Positions 1-9,406 of a DNA stretch of 64,000 nt are shown here, piece by piece (position 1 is the first letter of the stretch; the number at the start of each line of letters is the position of its first letter). This DNA is from Hyphomicrobium sp. CS1BSMeth3. Its GTDB lineage: Bacteria > Pseudomonadota > Alphaproteobacteria > Rhizobiales > Hyphomicrobiaceae. The notes under the pieces were generated by a model. The model had not been told where the DNA came from and did not search any database. It saw only the letters and a list, made by a program, of their open reading frames with translations. The DNA is taken from contig NZ_FPEI01000003.1 in NCBI RefSeq assembly GCF_900117415.1, positions 124,001 to 188,000 of the forward strand, written 5' to 3'. Both the position numbers and the translations under genes were made by a program.

Positions 1-2
1 CG

Positions 3-566
<564 letters not shown>

Positions 567-1182
567 TCAAAGTATCCCTTCTCCCCGTCCTTGTCGCGCT
601 GGAAGCGCGCCTCTGGCGCGACGAGAAGGTTAGGATGAGGGGCGGGGACTTGTGCCGACGTTGGCGTATGCCGCCGCCCCTCACCCTCTCCCCATTGAAG
701 ACAATGGGGAGAGGAGGAAGAACGGCGTCACACGCGAGCGCTGTCCGCTCGCCAGCGAGGGGACGCAATTAATTGGCACCGGCGCACAACAGTCATGAGC
801 GCGCGACTGCGCGCCGGCCGGTAGGCCGTACCAGGAAACCACAGCGCCTCTTCCCGGCAGCCCGCGATCCCAAGCGATCGCTGTCGCTCTTGCCGCCGCG
901 GGCATAGCACCGCGCGGGAAAGCGATAGCGCCTCTTCCCGGCAGGCCGCGGCAAACAAAATAATGAAAGATGCAGAGCCGCGAAGGCCGTCGCGGCGGAC
1001 GAACCCGCGTGGTCCCTACAATGATGTAGGTGGGCGCCGTGTGTCCGGAACCAGGATCCCGGCCAGGGACAGCTCCCAAGCGGATCTTATAGGCCCCCGG
1101 GTCGTATAGCCCTAACGCACCCCGCAGCCCTGCACCCCAAGAAGTAAGCCAGTTCGGCCCCATTTCCAAGGGGCGCCGCCCC
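567..1182. other. 616-bp non-coding gap with an imperfect 24-bp direct repeat
   Basis: I see no credible gene between katG and the convergent DMT transporter. Open frames on the minus strand (681-1169, 728-958) are rich in Arg, Gly and Ala and resemble no family. The stretch holds the 685-714 hairpin and two copies, with one mismatch, of a 24-base sequence starting AGCGCCTCTTCCCGGCAG at 843-866 and 927-950. Confidence 0.5.
685..714. terminator. 13-bp stem hairpin downstream of katG
   Basis: CCTCTCCCCATTG (685-697) pairs with CAATGGGGAGAGG (702-714) around a 4-base loop. It sits 119 bases after the katG stop. No T-run follows on the plus strand, so it is a weak candidate for an intrinsic terminator. 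It may instead be one of the C/G-rich intergenic palindromes common in Rhizobiales. Confidence 0.45.
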
Positions 1183-2082
1183 TCAGGTCTTGCGGGCGGC
1201 CAACGTGACCCCAGCCAAAATCAGCGCGAAACCGATCACGTGAAAGGCTGCAAGGCGCTCGCCGAGGAAGAACCCCGCCAGGACCGCGCTGTAGAGCGCA
1301 ACCAGGTGCAACAGCGCACCCGCCCGGTTCGGGCCGATCAGCTCCACGCCGCGGTTCCACGACATGTAGGCAACCAGGCTCGGAAAAATCGAGACATAAA
1401 CGATCGTGAGAAGCGTCGTGAGCGTCGGCGCAAAGCGTATGCCCTGCTGATACTCGTGCATGGCAAAGGGCAGCGTACCCAAGGCAGCGATCAGCGCGAA
1501 GACGAACATGAAGCTCGTCCAGTGAATGCTCGGACGAAAACGCAGGCAGGCCGAATAGACAGCCCACACGCCCATGTTGAACAGAATGATGAGATCGCCG
1601 TAGTTGAACGACATCGTGGCCAGCATCGCCGGCTCGCCACGCGTCACAATGAACAGCACGCCGGCGAGCGAGACCGCGATGCCCGCATACTGGATCGGCC
1701 GCATGGTCTCGCCGAACATGATCGCCACCGCCGCGACGATGAACACCGGTCCGAGCGAATTGAGCACGGAGACATTCACCGCGCTCGTGTACTGCAGCCC
1801 GACATACTGGAGCGCACTGAAGAGCGCGCCGCCCGTGAGGCCGAGCACCAGTATGGCCTTCCAGTGCGTCTTGATGACCGGCCAGTCGCGGCCGAGGTGA
1901 TTGCGCGCGAGAAGTCCCGCGATGATGCAGGGAAGTACCCAGCGCAATGCCGAGATGCCGACCGGCGGTACTTGCCCCGCGATCGCGCGGCCGAGCACAT
2001 GATTGCCCGACCAGCAGAGGCCGGCCAGCGCCAGCAAAGCATAGGCCTGCACGGACGATGACCTGACATCCGAGGTCGACAT
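1183..2082 (-). CDS. DMT-superfamily (EamA) transporter
   Basis: The 299-residue product is a typical EamA-family inner-membrane protein: two repeats of about five transmembrane helices with short charged loops. Features are the N-terminal helix with CWSGNHVLGRAIAGQVPP, a central region ending at about residue 150, and the second repeat with GVWAVYSACLRFRP and SLVAYMSWNRGVELIGPNRAG. Members export metabolites or amino acids, but the substrate cannot be read from sequence. The start MSTSDVRSSS gives a normal family length. The gene is monocistronic, convergent with katG, and its upstream region contains twin-hairpin copy 1. Confidence 0.88.
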   Translation of the reverse strand: MSTSDVRSSSVQAYALLALAGLCWSGNHVLGRAIAGQVPPVGISALRWVLPCIIAGLLARNHLGRDWPVIKTHWKAILVLGLTGGALFSALQYVGLQYTSAVNVSVLNSLGPVFIVAAVAIMFGETMRPIQYAGIAVSLAGVLFIVTRGEPAMLATMSFNYGDLIILFNMGVWAVYSACLRFRPSIHWTSFMFVFALIAALGTLPFAMHEYQQGIRFAPTLTTLLTIVYVSIFPSLVAYMSWNRGVELIGPNRAGALLHLVALYSAVLAGFFLGERLAAFHVIGFALILAGVTLAARKT

Positions 2083-2127
2083 GCGATCCAGCTTTCCAAT
2101 TCCCAGGGGATGCGGGGCGGCCCCGCG

Positions 2128-2295
2128 CGAGTGTGATGATCGAGAAATTCGCCGCCACTCGCGGCACGGTATCGAGCGAATTTCTCGATCTGAATCACAC
2201 TAGCAAGATTGTGATCCTAGTGTCCCTTTTGATTCCGATAGTTCGCTCCCGACACTTGCATTGAGGTATGACGAACTTCGGAATCGGGACACTAG
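2128..2295. repeat. twin-hairpin intergenic element, copy 1
   Basis: Two imperfect palindromes stand in tandem. Hairpin A (2128-2203) has GTGTGA...TCACAC outer stems and an inner stem GAGAAATTCGC / GCGAATTTCTC. Hairpin B (2217-2295) runs from CTAG to CTAG with outer stem CTAGTGTCCC / GGGACACTAG and inner ATTCCGA / TCGGAAT. A 13-base spacer separates them. The whole unit recurs in inverted orientation at 34639-34805. It begins 5 bases after the murA stop codon, so hairpin B could also shape the murA transcript end. Confidence 0.85.
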
Positions 2296-2300
2296 AGGCC

Positions 2301-3596
2301 TCAGCCCGTGAGCCGCTCGATGTGGGCGCCGCAGCGCGAGAGCTTCTCCTCGAGCCGCTCGAAGCCGCGGTCGAGATGATACACGCGGTTGATCATGGTC
2401 TCGCCGTCGGCCATGAGCCCGGCAATGACGAGCGACACGGAAGCCCGCAGGTCCGTCGCCATGACAGGCGCGCCGCGCAGCGTGCCGACACCGCGGATGG
2501 TGGCGGAATCACCGTGCAGACGGATGTCCGCACCGAGCCGCGCGAGCTCCTGCACGTGCATGAATCGGTTCTCGAAAATCGTCTCGCGGATCACGCTCGT
2601 GCCCTTGGCCCGCGTCATCAGCGCCATGAGCTGCGCCTGAAGATCCGTCGGGAAGCCCGGGAAGGGCTGCGTCTCGATGCTGACAGGCTCGATGGCATTG
2701 CCATTGCGCGCAATGCGCACGCCCTCTGCCGTCTCCTCGACCGTCGCGCCGGTCTGCTGCAGCGTGTCGAGTGCCGTCTCGAGCAGCTCCTTGCGCGCGC
2801 CCTCGAGCACCACGTCGCCGCCGGTCGCCGCAATGGCAAAGGCGTAGGTGCCCGTCTCGATACGATCGGGCAGCACGTGATGCGTCGCGCCCTCGAGCCT
2901 GTCGCGCCCCTCGATCCTGAGCGTCGACGTGCCGATCCCGTCGATCTTGGCGCCCATCTTCATGAGGCACTGAGCGACGTCGGCGACCTCGGGCTCGCGC
3001 GCCGCATTCTCGATCACGGTCTCGCCGCGCGCGAGGCTCGCCGCCATCAGCACATTGTGCGTCGCGCCGACCGACACCTTCGGCATCACGACGCGCGCGC
3101 CTCTGAGCCCGCCCTTCGGCGCCTTGGCCACAACGTATCCCGCATCGATGTCGATCTCGGCGCCGAGCGCCTTCAAGCCGAGCAGGTGCAGGTCGACCGG
3201 CCTCGTGCCGATGGCGCAGCCGCCGGGAAGCGACACGCGCGCCTCGCCCGCGCGCGCCAGCAGCGGGCCGAGCACCCAGAAGCTCGCGCGCATGCGCGAG
3301 ACCATCTCGTAAGGCGCCGTCGTATCGACAATGTCGCGCGCCGTGAAATGAAAGGTCTCGCCGAGGAGATGGGGATCGGCATTGGCGCGCTTGCCGTCGA
3401 CGGAGTGGTCGACGCCGTGGTTGCGCAGGATGCGCGCCAGCAGATTGACGTCCGCGAGGTTCGGGACATTCTTCAGCGTCAGCCGGTCACTCGTGAGCAG
3501 GCTCGCGATCATCAGCGGCAGGGCAGCATTCTTGGCGCCCGAGATGGGGATCGTCCCCTTGAGCCGCTGTCCTCCAGTGATCCTGATCCGGTCCAT
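2301..3596 (-). CDS. murA: UDP-N-acetylglucosamine 1-carboxyvinyltransferase
   Basis: MurA catalyses the first committed step of peptidoglycan synthesis, transferring enolpyruvate from PEP to UDP-GlcNAc in the cytoplasm. The 431-residue product is the usual length. It has the substrate-binding Lys22-Asn23 in [10 protein letters not shown] and the catalytic loop cysteine, Cys127, in [16 protein letters not shown]. The C-terminal region has the [11 protein letters not shown] helix. The start is ATG at 3596, giving [10 protein letters not shown]. It is preceded by a purine-rich GGAAGGGG, and a longer frame to 3635 adds only low-complexity residues. Confidence 0.96.
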   Translation of the reverse strand: MDRIRITGGQRLKGTIPISGAKNAALPLMIASLLTSDRLTLKNVPNLADVNLLARILRNHGVDHSVDGKRANADPHLLGETFHFTARDIVDTTAPYEMVSRMRASFWVLGPLLARAGEARVSLPGGCAIGTRPVDLHLLGLKALGAEIDIDAGYVVAKAPKGGLRGARVVMPKVSVGATHNVLMAASLARGETVIENAAREPEVADVAQCLMKMGAKIDGIGTSTLRIEGRDRLEGATHHVLPDRIETGTYAFAIAATGGDVVLEGARKELLETALDTLQQTGATVEETAEGVRIARNGNAIEPVSIETQPFPGFPTDLQAQLMALMTRAKGTSVIRETIFENRFMHVQELARLGADIRLHGDSATIRGVGTLRGAPVMATDLRASVSLVIAGLMADGETMINRVYHLDRGFERLEEKLSRCGAHIERLTG

Positions 3597-4073
3597 AGGT
3601 CCCCTTCCCTGCTCCCCGCCGCGTCCGCGCTTCACCGCGGAGCTGCCTTACGGCGGCATAATGGCGGCCCGGCGGCGCCGGAGCTGCGGCCTCTTCCGCC
3701 AGGTCCTGCAATCAAAGTACGGACCACCGCGGGCGGTCACTGCGACGCGACTCTCGCCACATTTATCCGTGTTTGACAGAGCCGCAGGCCGCCGACAAGG
3801 GCAAGGCAGCCGCCCGGCGGAGGCCGCTCGTCAGGGTTGCATCCACTGCCGCGCCTTGGCCTGCACGCCACGACGCCAGGTTTCGCCCCGCGCAGCTCCC
3901 GTGCCTGCCATCACCGGACTTCCCCCTGGCACGGGGTAAGGCCCCCTTCACGAAGGGTCTTTGGTCGGAGAGCCAGGCCATGCTCGGTGGCAGTGCTGGC
4001 CCGAGTTGGCCATGGCTTGCAGAATCGACGAAATCCTTTAGAGGTTGCGCCCGGCGGCCGGTCCTGGCGCCGA
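3597..4073. other. intergenic region between murA and tRNA-Ser
   Basis: No gene is supported in these 477 bases. The open frames on both strands are short, overlap one another and lack family resemblance. It must contain the murA promoter (minus strand) and the tRNA promoter (plus strand). I cannot place either with confidence. Confidence 0.5.
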
Positions 4074-4163
4074 GGAGAGGTGGCCGAGTGGTTTAAGGCG
4101 CACGCCTGGAACGCGTGTGTACGTGAAAGCGTACCGAGGGTTCGAATCCCTCTCTCTCCGCCA
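4074..4163 (+). tRNA. tRNA-Ser(GGA)
   Basis: A 90-base class II tRNA with encoded CCA. The acceptor GGAGAGG (4074-4080) pairs with TCTCTCC before G-CCA, with one G-U pair at the base. D-arm GCC...GGC, anticodon stem CACGC/GCGTG around loop CTGGAAC with anticodon GGA, a long variable arm (TGTACGTGAAAGCGTACC), and T-arm GAGGG TTCGAAT CCCTC are all visible. The long variable arm and GGA anticodon identify serine. Its last 17 bases plus one are duplicated at 6017-6034. Confidence 0.97.
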
Positions 4164-4164
4164 G
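4147..4164 (+). repeat. att-like direct repeat, left copy
   Basis: This 18-base copy is the T-stem/acceptor 3' end plus CCA of tRNA-Ser and the following G. It is identical to 6017-6034. Confidence 0.7.
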
Positions 4165-4341
4165 GCTTTTGACCGGGTGATAGGGCCGCATCGACGAGCA
4201 CCTGCTAGCGCTCCCCCCGCGGTAGGCTTCCATGCCATTGGAAGCTGTGGACAATCAACGGGAGCAAACAGCTGACCATCGCCGCCACGAGATCGAATCT
4301 GTCGGAGGCCATACACTGCCCCAATTATTGAAGGGGCATTC

Positions 4342-5913
4342 ATGGCATTCTACCTCCGCAAGTCCATTACAGTCGGACCGTTCCGCTTCAACCTCTCGAA
4401 ATCGGGCATAGGGCTGTCCGTTGGCGTGCGTGGGTTGCGCGTCGGCACAGGACCCCGCGGGCACTACATCCATGCGGGAGCAAGCGGCTTCTACTATCGC
4501 GCAGCAATCGGGCGTGCAGGCGATAGGACGCCACCCGCATCGGTCCGTCCACACCAGGCCGCGGTCTCGTTTGTTGACAACGTCGCAATGGAGGAGATCG
4601 AAAGCGGCGACGTCCTCGCGATGACCGATGTGCGTTTCCAGGATGTGATTGACGAGATCAACCGGAAGTGCCGACAGGTCCGGCTATCGTCCATACTTGG
4701 ATGGTCAGTCGGAGGCATAGCCGCATGGATAGCGCTGGGCGTCGCTAATGCTGTGCCGCTCCTGGCCATTCTACCAGCCTATGCGATTGGAAAGTGGCTG
4801 GATGGCCATAGACGAACGACAGTGCTCTTCTACAATCTAGAGCCGCCCGTGCTTGCCGCCTACAGAGAGTTGATAGCTGCATTCGAGCAGATGTCGAGAT
4901 CTGCGAAGTCGTGGCACATCTCAGCGGCAGGCCGCGTCGCGGACCTCCACACATGGAAGCGACATGCTGGCGCGGACAAGCTCATCAAGAGCACCGTGAT
5001 TTCACCGAAGTTGACGCTGCCTACGGAGATCAAATGCAACCTCGACCCTCCGCACTTGAATGTGGGCAAACAGGGCCTCTACTTCTTTCCCGACTTCGTG
5101 TTGGTCATCGAGAGCGGCAGCGCGGGGGCGATCCCATATGCCGAGCTTGGGCTAGATGCTCGTGGCGTGCTGCATATCGAGAACGGCGCTGTGCCAATGG
5201 ATGCGCAAGTCGTGGATCACACATGGCAGCATCCCAATAAGAAGGGCGGCCCTGATCGACGGTTTGCATTCAACAAGCGGCTCCCGATCTGTCGCTATGA
5301 AGAGCTGCATTTGACCAGCCACAGCGGACTGAATGAGCTTGTCACGTTTTCAAGAGCGGGCGGCGCTAGTGCATTTGCCGTCGCTGCTCGATCGCTCTCG
5401 AAGTTTGGAGCACAAGAGGAGTCAGCAGCTCCGCTGATGCCAGGGGATGCACGGCCGTCGCCTGCTAGAAGCTCCAGCGGTTGGAGTAGAAGGGCAGCCA
5501 TCATCGCGATTGGCCTTGGCATTGCTTGCGTGATCGCACTAGGGGCCCGCGGTCCGTCCCCTTCACGGTCTCCAGCGGTGGCGAAGGTGGAGCGCCCCAC
5601 GGTGGTGCCCCCTCCTGCTGCCACGGCACCCACTCCGGCAAAGAATGCACAGTCTCGCGGCCCCAATACCCGAACCGGGCTCGATGAGTGGCGCGTGAGT
5701 GTCAGCCCAAACCTCACAATCGTAGCGCCTCAACCGCATCCATCGCCAAGCAAAGGGGCGAGCACTAAGCCCTCCGCCTCCGTTGATGTCTGCAAGAGCC
5801 ATTGCTCAACGCAACTGAAGTTGGCGGTAAAGCTTGAGCAGCCCTTCAACCGAACTGCTTGCTATGCCGAATGTGTCGCAACCCAACCCAGGCGCACTAA
5901 GACCCCTCAATAG
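4342..5913 (+). CDS. DUF4236-domain membrane protein
   Basis: The 523-residue product starts with a DUF4236 domain (residues 1 to about 55, FYLRKSITVGPFRFNLSKSG... and VGTGPRGHYIHAGASGFYYR). This N-terminal module has no known biochemical role. Hydrophobic segments follow at about 122-155, and one helix lies at about 388-405. The C-terminal part is Pro/Ser/Thr-rich and ends in a short four-cysteine motif, VCKSHC...CYAEC. The start ATG at 4342 follows GAAGGGG. It is the only gene in the tRNA-Ser-flanked insert, and its codon use is less GC-biased than its neighbours. A defence or cargo role is possible but unproven. Confidence 0.8.
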   Translation: MAFYLRKSITVGPFRFNLSKSGIGLSVGVRGLRVGTGPRGHYIHAGASGFYYRAAIGRAGDRTPPASVRPHQAAVSFVDNVAMEEIESGDVLAMTDVRFQDVIDEINRKCRQVRLSSILGWSVGGIAAWIALGVANAVPLLAILPAYAIGKWLDGHRRTTVLFYNLEPPVLAAYRELIAAFEQMSRSAKSWHISAAGRVADLHTWKRHAGADKLIKSTVISPKLTLPTEIKCNLDPPHLNVGKQGLYFFPDFVLVIESGSAGAIPYAELGLDARGVLHIENGAVPMDAQVVDHTWQHPNKKGGPDRRFAFNKRLPICRYEELHLTSHSGLNELVTFSRAGGASAFAVAARSLSKFGAQEESAAPLMPGDARPSPARSSSGWSRRAAIIAIGLGIACVIALGARGPSPSRSPAVAKVERPTVVPPPAATAPTPAKNAQSRGPNTRTGLDEWRVSVSPNLTIVAPQPHPSPSKGASTKPSASVDVCKSHCSTQLKLAVKLEQPFNRTACYAECVATQPRRTKTPQ

Positions 5914-6016
5914 GCCTGCCACTGCCCATCTCGCCACCCCAGAATACCACCCCAATCGGAGCCGGAAACGCAGTAGAATCAACGGCATCAGTACCTTAAC
6001 TGCTATCTCCTGACAG

Positions 6017-6034
6017 TCCCTCTCTCTCCGCCAG
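6017..6034 (+). repeat. att-like direct repeat, right copy
   Basis: Perfect 18-base copy of 4147-4164, lying 103 bases after the DUF4236 stop codon. The rest of the tRNA is not duplicated here. The following 255 bases up to the DctM stop contain no supported gene. Confidence 0.65.
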
Positions 6035-6289
6035 CCTCTGGGCTCGACTAATTCCCTTTTGCCTCAATGCCTTACAAATACGTCACCACCGGACGCTGCC
6101 CCGATTGATCTGGCGGCGCGCGCTGCGGCTTCCCCGGGACCGCAGGCCGGGACGCCGCCACAAAGAGGCACGCGGGCAAGGCAGCGCCTGGAAGCCCTCG
6201 GCACCGACAGCCTCGCCGAAGCACAGCGGCGCCGTGAGGTCAGCCCTCAACGGACGCCGCTAGCAGCTCCACGAGATCGCAATGGTTGG

Positions 6290-7624
6290 CTAGCGCCCGG
6301 GGCCCATGACCTTATCGGGCAACCAGGTCACGATCTCCGGGAATACCGACATCAGCACCATGAACAGGAGCATGATGATCACGAACGGCATCGATCCGCG
6401 CAGGATGACGCCGATCGGAATATCCGGCGCGACACCGCGCAGCACGAACAGATTGAGCCCGACCGGCGGCGTGATGAGACCGATCTCCAGGTTGACCGTC
6501 ATGATGATGGCGAACCAGATCAGGTCGAAATTGTTCGCCTCCAGCACCGGCGTCAGGACCGGCATGCACATCAGGATGATGGCGACGGGCGGCAGGAAGC
6601 AACCTGCGACCAGGAGGAAGACGTTGATCGCCGCCATCAGAACCCAACGGTTCATATGCAGGGAGACGAGCGCCTCTGCCGCGGTCTGCGTGATGTAGAG
6701 CCGCGAGAGCATGTACGAGTAGAGCGCGGCCGCCGCGATGATCATGAGGATCATCGTCGATTCCCGAACCGTGTCGCTGTAGATGCGCCACAGGTCGCGG
6801 GCGCGCCACGTGTTGTAAATCACGATGACGAGCCCGAGCCCGAGCACCGCGGCGATCGCCGCCACTTCGGACGGTGTCGCAAAGCCCCCATACATGAAGA
6901 AGCCGACGGCGATCAGAATGAGCAGGAAAGGACCGGCCTTGGCGAGGCCGGCGATCTTCTCGCCGGTCGTAAAATGAACGTCGGGGAGCGGAACGGCCGA
7001 CGTCGAGGCACGCTCGCGGTTCTCCAGGATCGACGCCAGCCAGGCATAGGCTGCGAAGAGCAATACGAGCAGGATGCCCGGTATGACACCGGCGAGGAAG
7101 AGTCGGCCGATCGACGTCTCGGTCGCAAGACCATAGAGGATGAGCGTCACCGATGGCGGGATGAGGATCCCGAGTGTGCCGCCTGCGCAGACCGAGCCGG
7201 TCGCCAATTCGCGCGACACGCCGCGGCGCAGCATCTCGGGCACGCCGACCTTGCCGATGGCGGCCGCCGTTGCTGGAGACGAGCCGCAGATTGCGGAGAA
7301 CACGCCGCAGGCGAAGATGTTCGCGATCACCAGGCCGCCAGGGACGCGATACAAGAGCCTGTAGAAGCTCTCGTAGATGTCGCGCCCGGCCGCCGTGGCG
7401 CCGATGCTCGCGCCGAGCAGCACGAAGAGCGGGATCGTCAGGAGCGCGAAAGATGCAAGCTCGTCGAGCATGATCAGCGCGACGGCATCGAGGCTTCCGA
7501 AACCCTCGAAGATCAAGAGGAAGGCGATCGCAACGACGGTCAGGCCCCAGGCGATCGGAACGCCAGAGAAGAGGACGAGAAGGGTGGTAACGAGGAGCAC
7601 CCCGCCGATCTGTGTCTCTGTCAT
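6290..7624 (-). CDS. TRAP transporter large permease (DctM family)
   Basis: This 444-residue, very hydrophobic protein is the DctM subunit of a tripartite ATP-independent periplasmic transporter. It carries out sodium-coupled uptake of carboxylates delivered by a binding protein. Family marks include VPLAWGL-like IPIAWGLTVVAIAFLL at the start, GVFSAICGSSPATAAAIGKVGVPEM, and LVAGCFLPPVAIILMCMPVLTP and GLITPPVGLNLFV near the end. It overlaps dctQ by 4 bases and is the last gene of the operon that starts with the enoyl-CoA hydratase at 12385. The substrate is unknown; the operon context suggests a carboxylic acid that is later CoA-activated. Confidence 0.93.
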   Translation of the reverse strand: MTETQIGGVLLVTTLLVLFSGVPIAWGLTVVAIAFLLIFEGFGSLDAVALIMLDELASFALLTIPLFVLLGASIGATAAGRDIYESFYRLLYRVPGGLVIANIFACGVFSAICGSSPATAAAIGKVGVPEMLRRGVSRELATGSVCAGGTLGILIPPSVTLILYGLATETSIGRLFLAGVIPGILLVLLFAAYAWLASILENRERASTSAVPLPDVHFTTGEKIAGLAKAGPFLLILIAVGFFMYGGFATPSEVAAIAAVLGLGLVIVIYNTWRARDLWRIYSDTVRESTMILMIIAAAALYSYMLSRLYITQTAAEALVSLHMNRWVLMAAINVFLLVAGCFLPPVAIILMCMPVLTPVLEANNFDLIWFAIIMTVNLEIGLITPPVGLNLFVLRGVAPDIPIGVILRGSMPFVIIMLLFMVLMSVFPEIVTWLPDKVMGPGR

Positions 7625-8118
7625 TGATGGCCAACCGACGCGTTCGTGTTTGTGGTCCTAAAGAGTTCGGCGACGTACTGCAGCGCCGTCAGCAGCATGC
7701 CGACCGGCATTGTCGCGTAGAGCGGCCACTTGAGCGGATTCCAGATCGAGCCGGTGCGTTCCATCTTCACGAAGGTCTCATGAGTGAGCAGCCATCCCTT
7801 CCATGCGAGGTAGAGACAGACGGCAAGGCCAAGCCACACGACGAACAGGTGAAACCGACGTGCCCATGCGCTCGGCAGATACGTCGTCAGGAGATCGACG
7901 CCGACATGTCCCTTGGTCATGAGGCAGTATGGCGAGCCGAGAAAGCACGCCGCGACCATCATGTAGATGGCCGCTTCGAGTTCCCAGTACGCCGAGTTGC
8001 CGAGGGAGCGCCAAATCACGAGCCAAGTTATGAGCAGCGCCGCGGTCGTTAGCAGCGCGCCCGCCAAGACGGCACAAGTGACCGCGAGCCGGTCGGCGGC
8101 TCTCACAAATCCCTGCAT
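7621..8118 (-). CDS. TRAP transporter small permease (DctQ family)
   Basis: The 165-residue product has four predicted membrane helices, the normal DctQ architecture. The first spans roughly residues 15-35 (AVLAGALLTTAALLITWLV). Conserved features are W-R-S-L near the first loop and FLGSPYCLMTKGHVGVDLL in the second helix region, which resembles the usual G-HV-VD motif. It would form the membrane complex with the overlapping DctM. The start ATG at 8118 lies 66 bases after the dctP stop, across a stable hairpin. Confidence 0.9.
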   Translation of the reverse strand: MQGFVRAADRLAVTCAVLAGALLTTAALLITWLVIWRSLGNSAYWELEAAIYMMVAACFLGSPYCLMTKGHVGVDLLTTYLPSAWARRFHLFVVWLGLAVCLYLAWKGWLLTHETFVKMERTGSIWNPLKWPLYATMPVGMLLTALQYVAELFRTTNTNASVGHQ

Positions 8119-8150
8119 GGATTGATGCTTCCCCGAGAAGATCTAGGCAT

Positions 8151-8173
8151 CGGGCCGCGACGTGCGCGGCCCG
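8151..8173 (-). other. intercistronic hairpin between dctP and dctQ
   Basis: CGGGCCGCG (8151-8159) and CGCGGCCCG (8165-8173) form a perfect 9-bp GC stem with a 5-base loop. No U-run follows on the minus strand. Hairpins at this position in TRAP operons can stabilise the upstream dctP message and so give an excess of binding protein. That function is inferred here. Confidence 0.5.
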
Positions 8174-8184
8174 AGCTAATGAGT

Positions 8185-9204
8185 TCAGCGACCGAGATCG
8201 GTGAGCAGGAGCTTCAGCAGCTCTTTCGCATCGGCGCTCTTATTCTCGAATTCCGGCCACGATGTCTTCTTTGCAAGCGCGACCCACTCGTCATATTCCG
8301 CCTTCGTGAGCGGGCGGACTTTTGCGCCGGCCTTCTTGAAGGCCTCTTCGGCTGCCTTGACGGCTTCGTCCTGGACGCCGTCGAAGAACTTTTCGCTGGC
8401 CGCGGCGCCGGCCTCCAATGCCGCCTTCTGAGCCGGCGTCAGCTTGTCCCAAGTCTTCTTGGAGACGAGCACGGGCTGGAGCAGCATGAACATGGTGTAG
8501 TCGCCACCGATCGTAATGTTCTTCGCCTGCTCATAGAGCCGCATGGAGACGAACGTCTCGGCCGACGTCAGCAGCGAATCCAGCACGCCGGACTGCATGG
8601 CGCTGTAGACCTCGGAGGAGGGCATGCTCTGGATCGATGCACCGACGCTCTTGAGCATAACCTCGTAGATCGGGTCCGCGGCGCGCATCGAGAGGCCCTT
8701 CACCGTCTCCGGCGCGGCAATTTCCCGCGTCTTCGAAGCGAAGCCGCCGGGCGTCCACCACCACGTCAGGATGTGCACGCCGTCCTTGTTGGCGATGGCC
8801 TGGAGCTTGTCGCGGAACGCGGACTTCTTGAGCTTCGCAGCTTCGGCGAGGTTGCCGACCGTGCCCGGCAGAATGGTGATCGAATACTCTGGAACCTTTC
8901 CAGTCGCGTAGACGAGCGGATAGACCGACATGTCGAGGCTGCCCGACTGCAGCGCGTCGTACTGCGCAACCGTCTTGATGTTCAGCGAAAGGCCCGGATA
9001 GATGCGAACCTTCAAGTCGGGGGAGCGCTTCACGGCCTCGTCGACCAGGATGCGCAGCGCGCGATCGCGGGCGTCCGTACCCTGCTTCCACTGATGGGAG
9101 GCCCGCATCTCGACAGTCTGCGTCGACGCAGGCCCGGCAATCAGCAGCGAGCTGGCGGCCACTGCGGCCGCCGAGAGAGCTGCACGACGCGTAAGAAGCT
9201 TCAT
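8185..9204 (-). CDS. TRAP transporter substrate-binding protein (DctP family)
   Basis: The 339-residue periplasmic solute receptor starts with a twin-arginine-like export signal (MKLLTRRAALSAAAVA...). The mature part includes RASHQWKQGTDARDRALRILVDEAVKRS and QYDALQSGSLDMSVYPLVY. The conserved GFASKTREI, in which an Arg normally contacts the ligand carboxylate, lies mid-protein, with SSEVYSAMQSGVLDSLLTSAET after it. It feeds the downstream DctQ and DctM. The 202 bases between this gene and the VOC gene upstream show no clear signal, so a separate promoter is possible. Confidence 0.92.
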   Translation of the reverse strand: MKLLTRRAALSAAAVAASSLLIAGPASTQTVEMRASHQWKQGTDARDRALRILVDEAVKRSPDLKVRIYPGLSLNIKTVAQYDALQSGSLDMSVYPLVYATGKVPEYSITILPGTVGNLAEAAKLKKSAFRDKLQAIANKDGVHILTWWWTPGGFASKTREIAAPETVKGLSMRAADPIYEVMLKSVGASIQSMPSSEVYSAMQSGVLDSLLTSAETFVSMRLYEQAKNITIGGDYTMFMLLQPVLVSKKTWDKLTPAQKAALEAGAAASEKFFDGVQDEAVKAAEEAFKKAGAKVRPLTKAEYDEWVALAKKTSWPEFENKSADAKELLKLLLTDLGR

Positions 9205-9406
9205 ATAGGTTTCCTCTCCTGATCTGCGGGCGCGATGGCCCAGCCGTCACCGTCTTGGCTGCAGGTCCGGCGCCACCCTCGTGAGCTGACCGACAAGAGT
9301 CAACGCCCACAACGGAAGACCAATATCCCGCTCAATGCAGCCGCATCATGAATTCGTGGCCGGCGATCATCGAAGACCGCTGTCCAGCGAGCCGCTCCGC
9401 GCCCGG

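Larger units (their letters stand above)
4147..6034 (+). mobile_element. putative tRNA-Ser-integrated mini-island flanked by 18-bp att-like repeats
   Basis: TCCCTCTCTCTCCGCCAG occurs at 4147-4164, forming the 3' end of tRNA-Ser, and again exactly at 6017-6034. Duplication of a tRNA 3' end is the classic footprint of tyrosine-recombinase integration. The segment between holds one gene, the DUF4236 protein. That gene uses more AT-rich codons (ATA, CTA, AGA, TTG) than the flanking genes. No integrase is encoded inside, so this is either a decayed island or a small element mobilised in trans. The repeat is partly low complexity, which keeps some doubt. Confidence 0.62.

Noticed and set aside
843-950. 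24-bp repeats after katG as a mobile element or CRISPR remnant
   Set aside because: Only two copies with a mismatch and an 84-base period, without terminal inverted repeats or more units.
681-1169. Minus-strand frame of 162 residues in the katG downstream gap
   Set aside because: No family resemblance, no ribosome site, and it contains the 24-bp repeats and the 685-714 palindrome.
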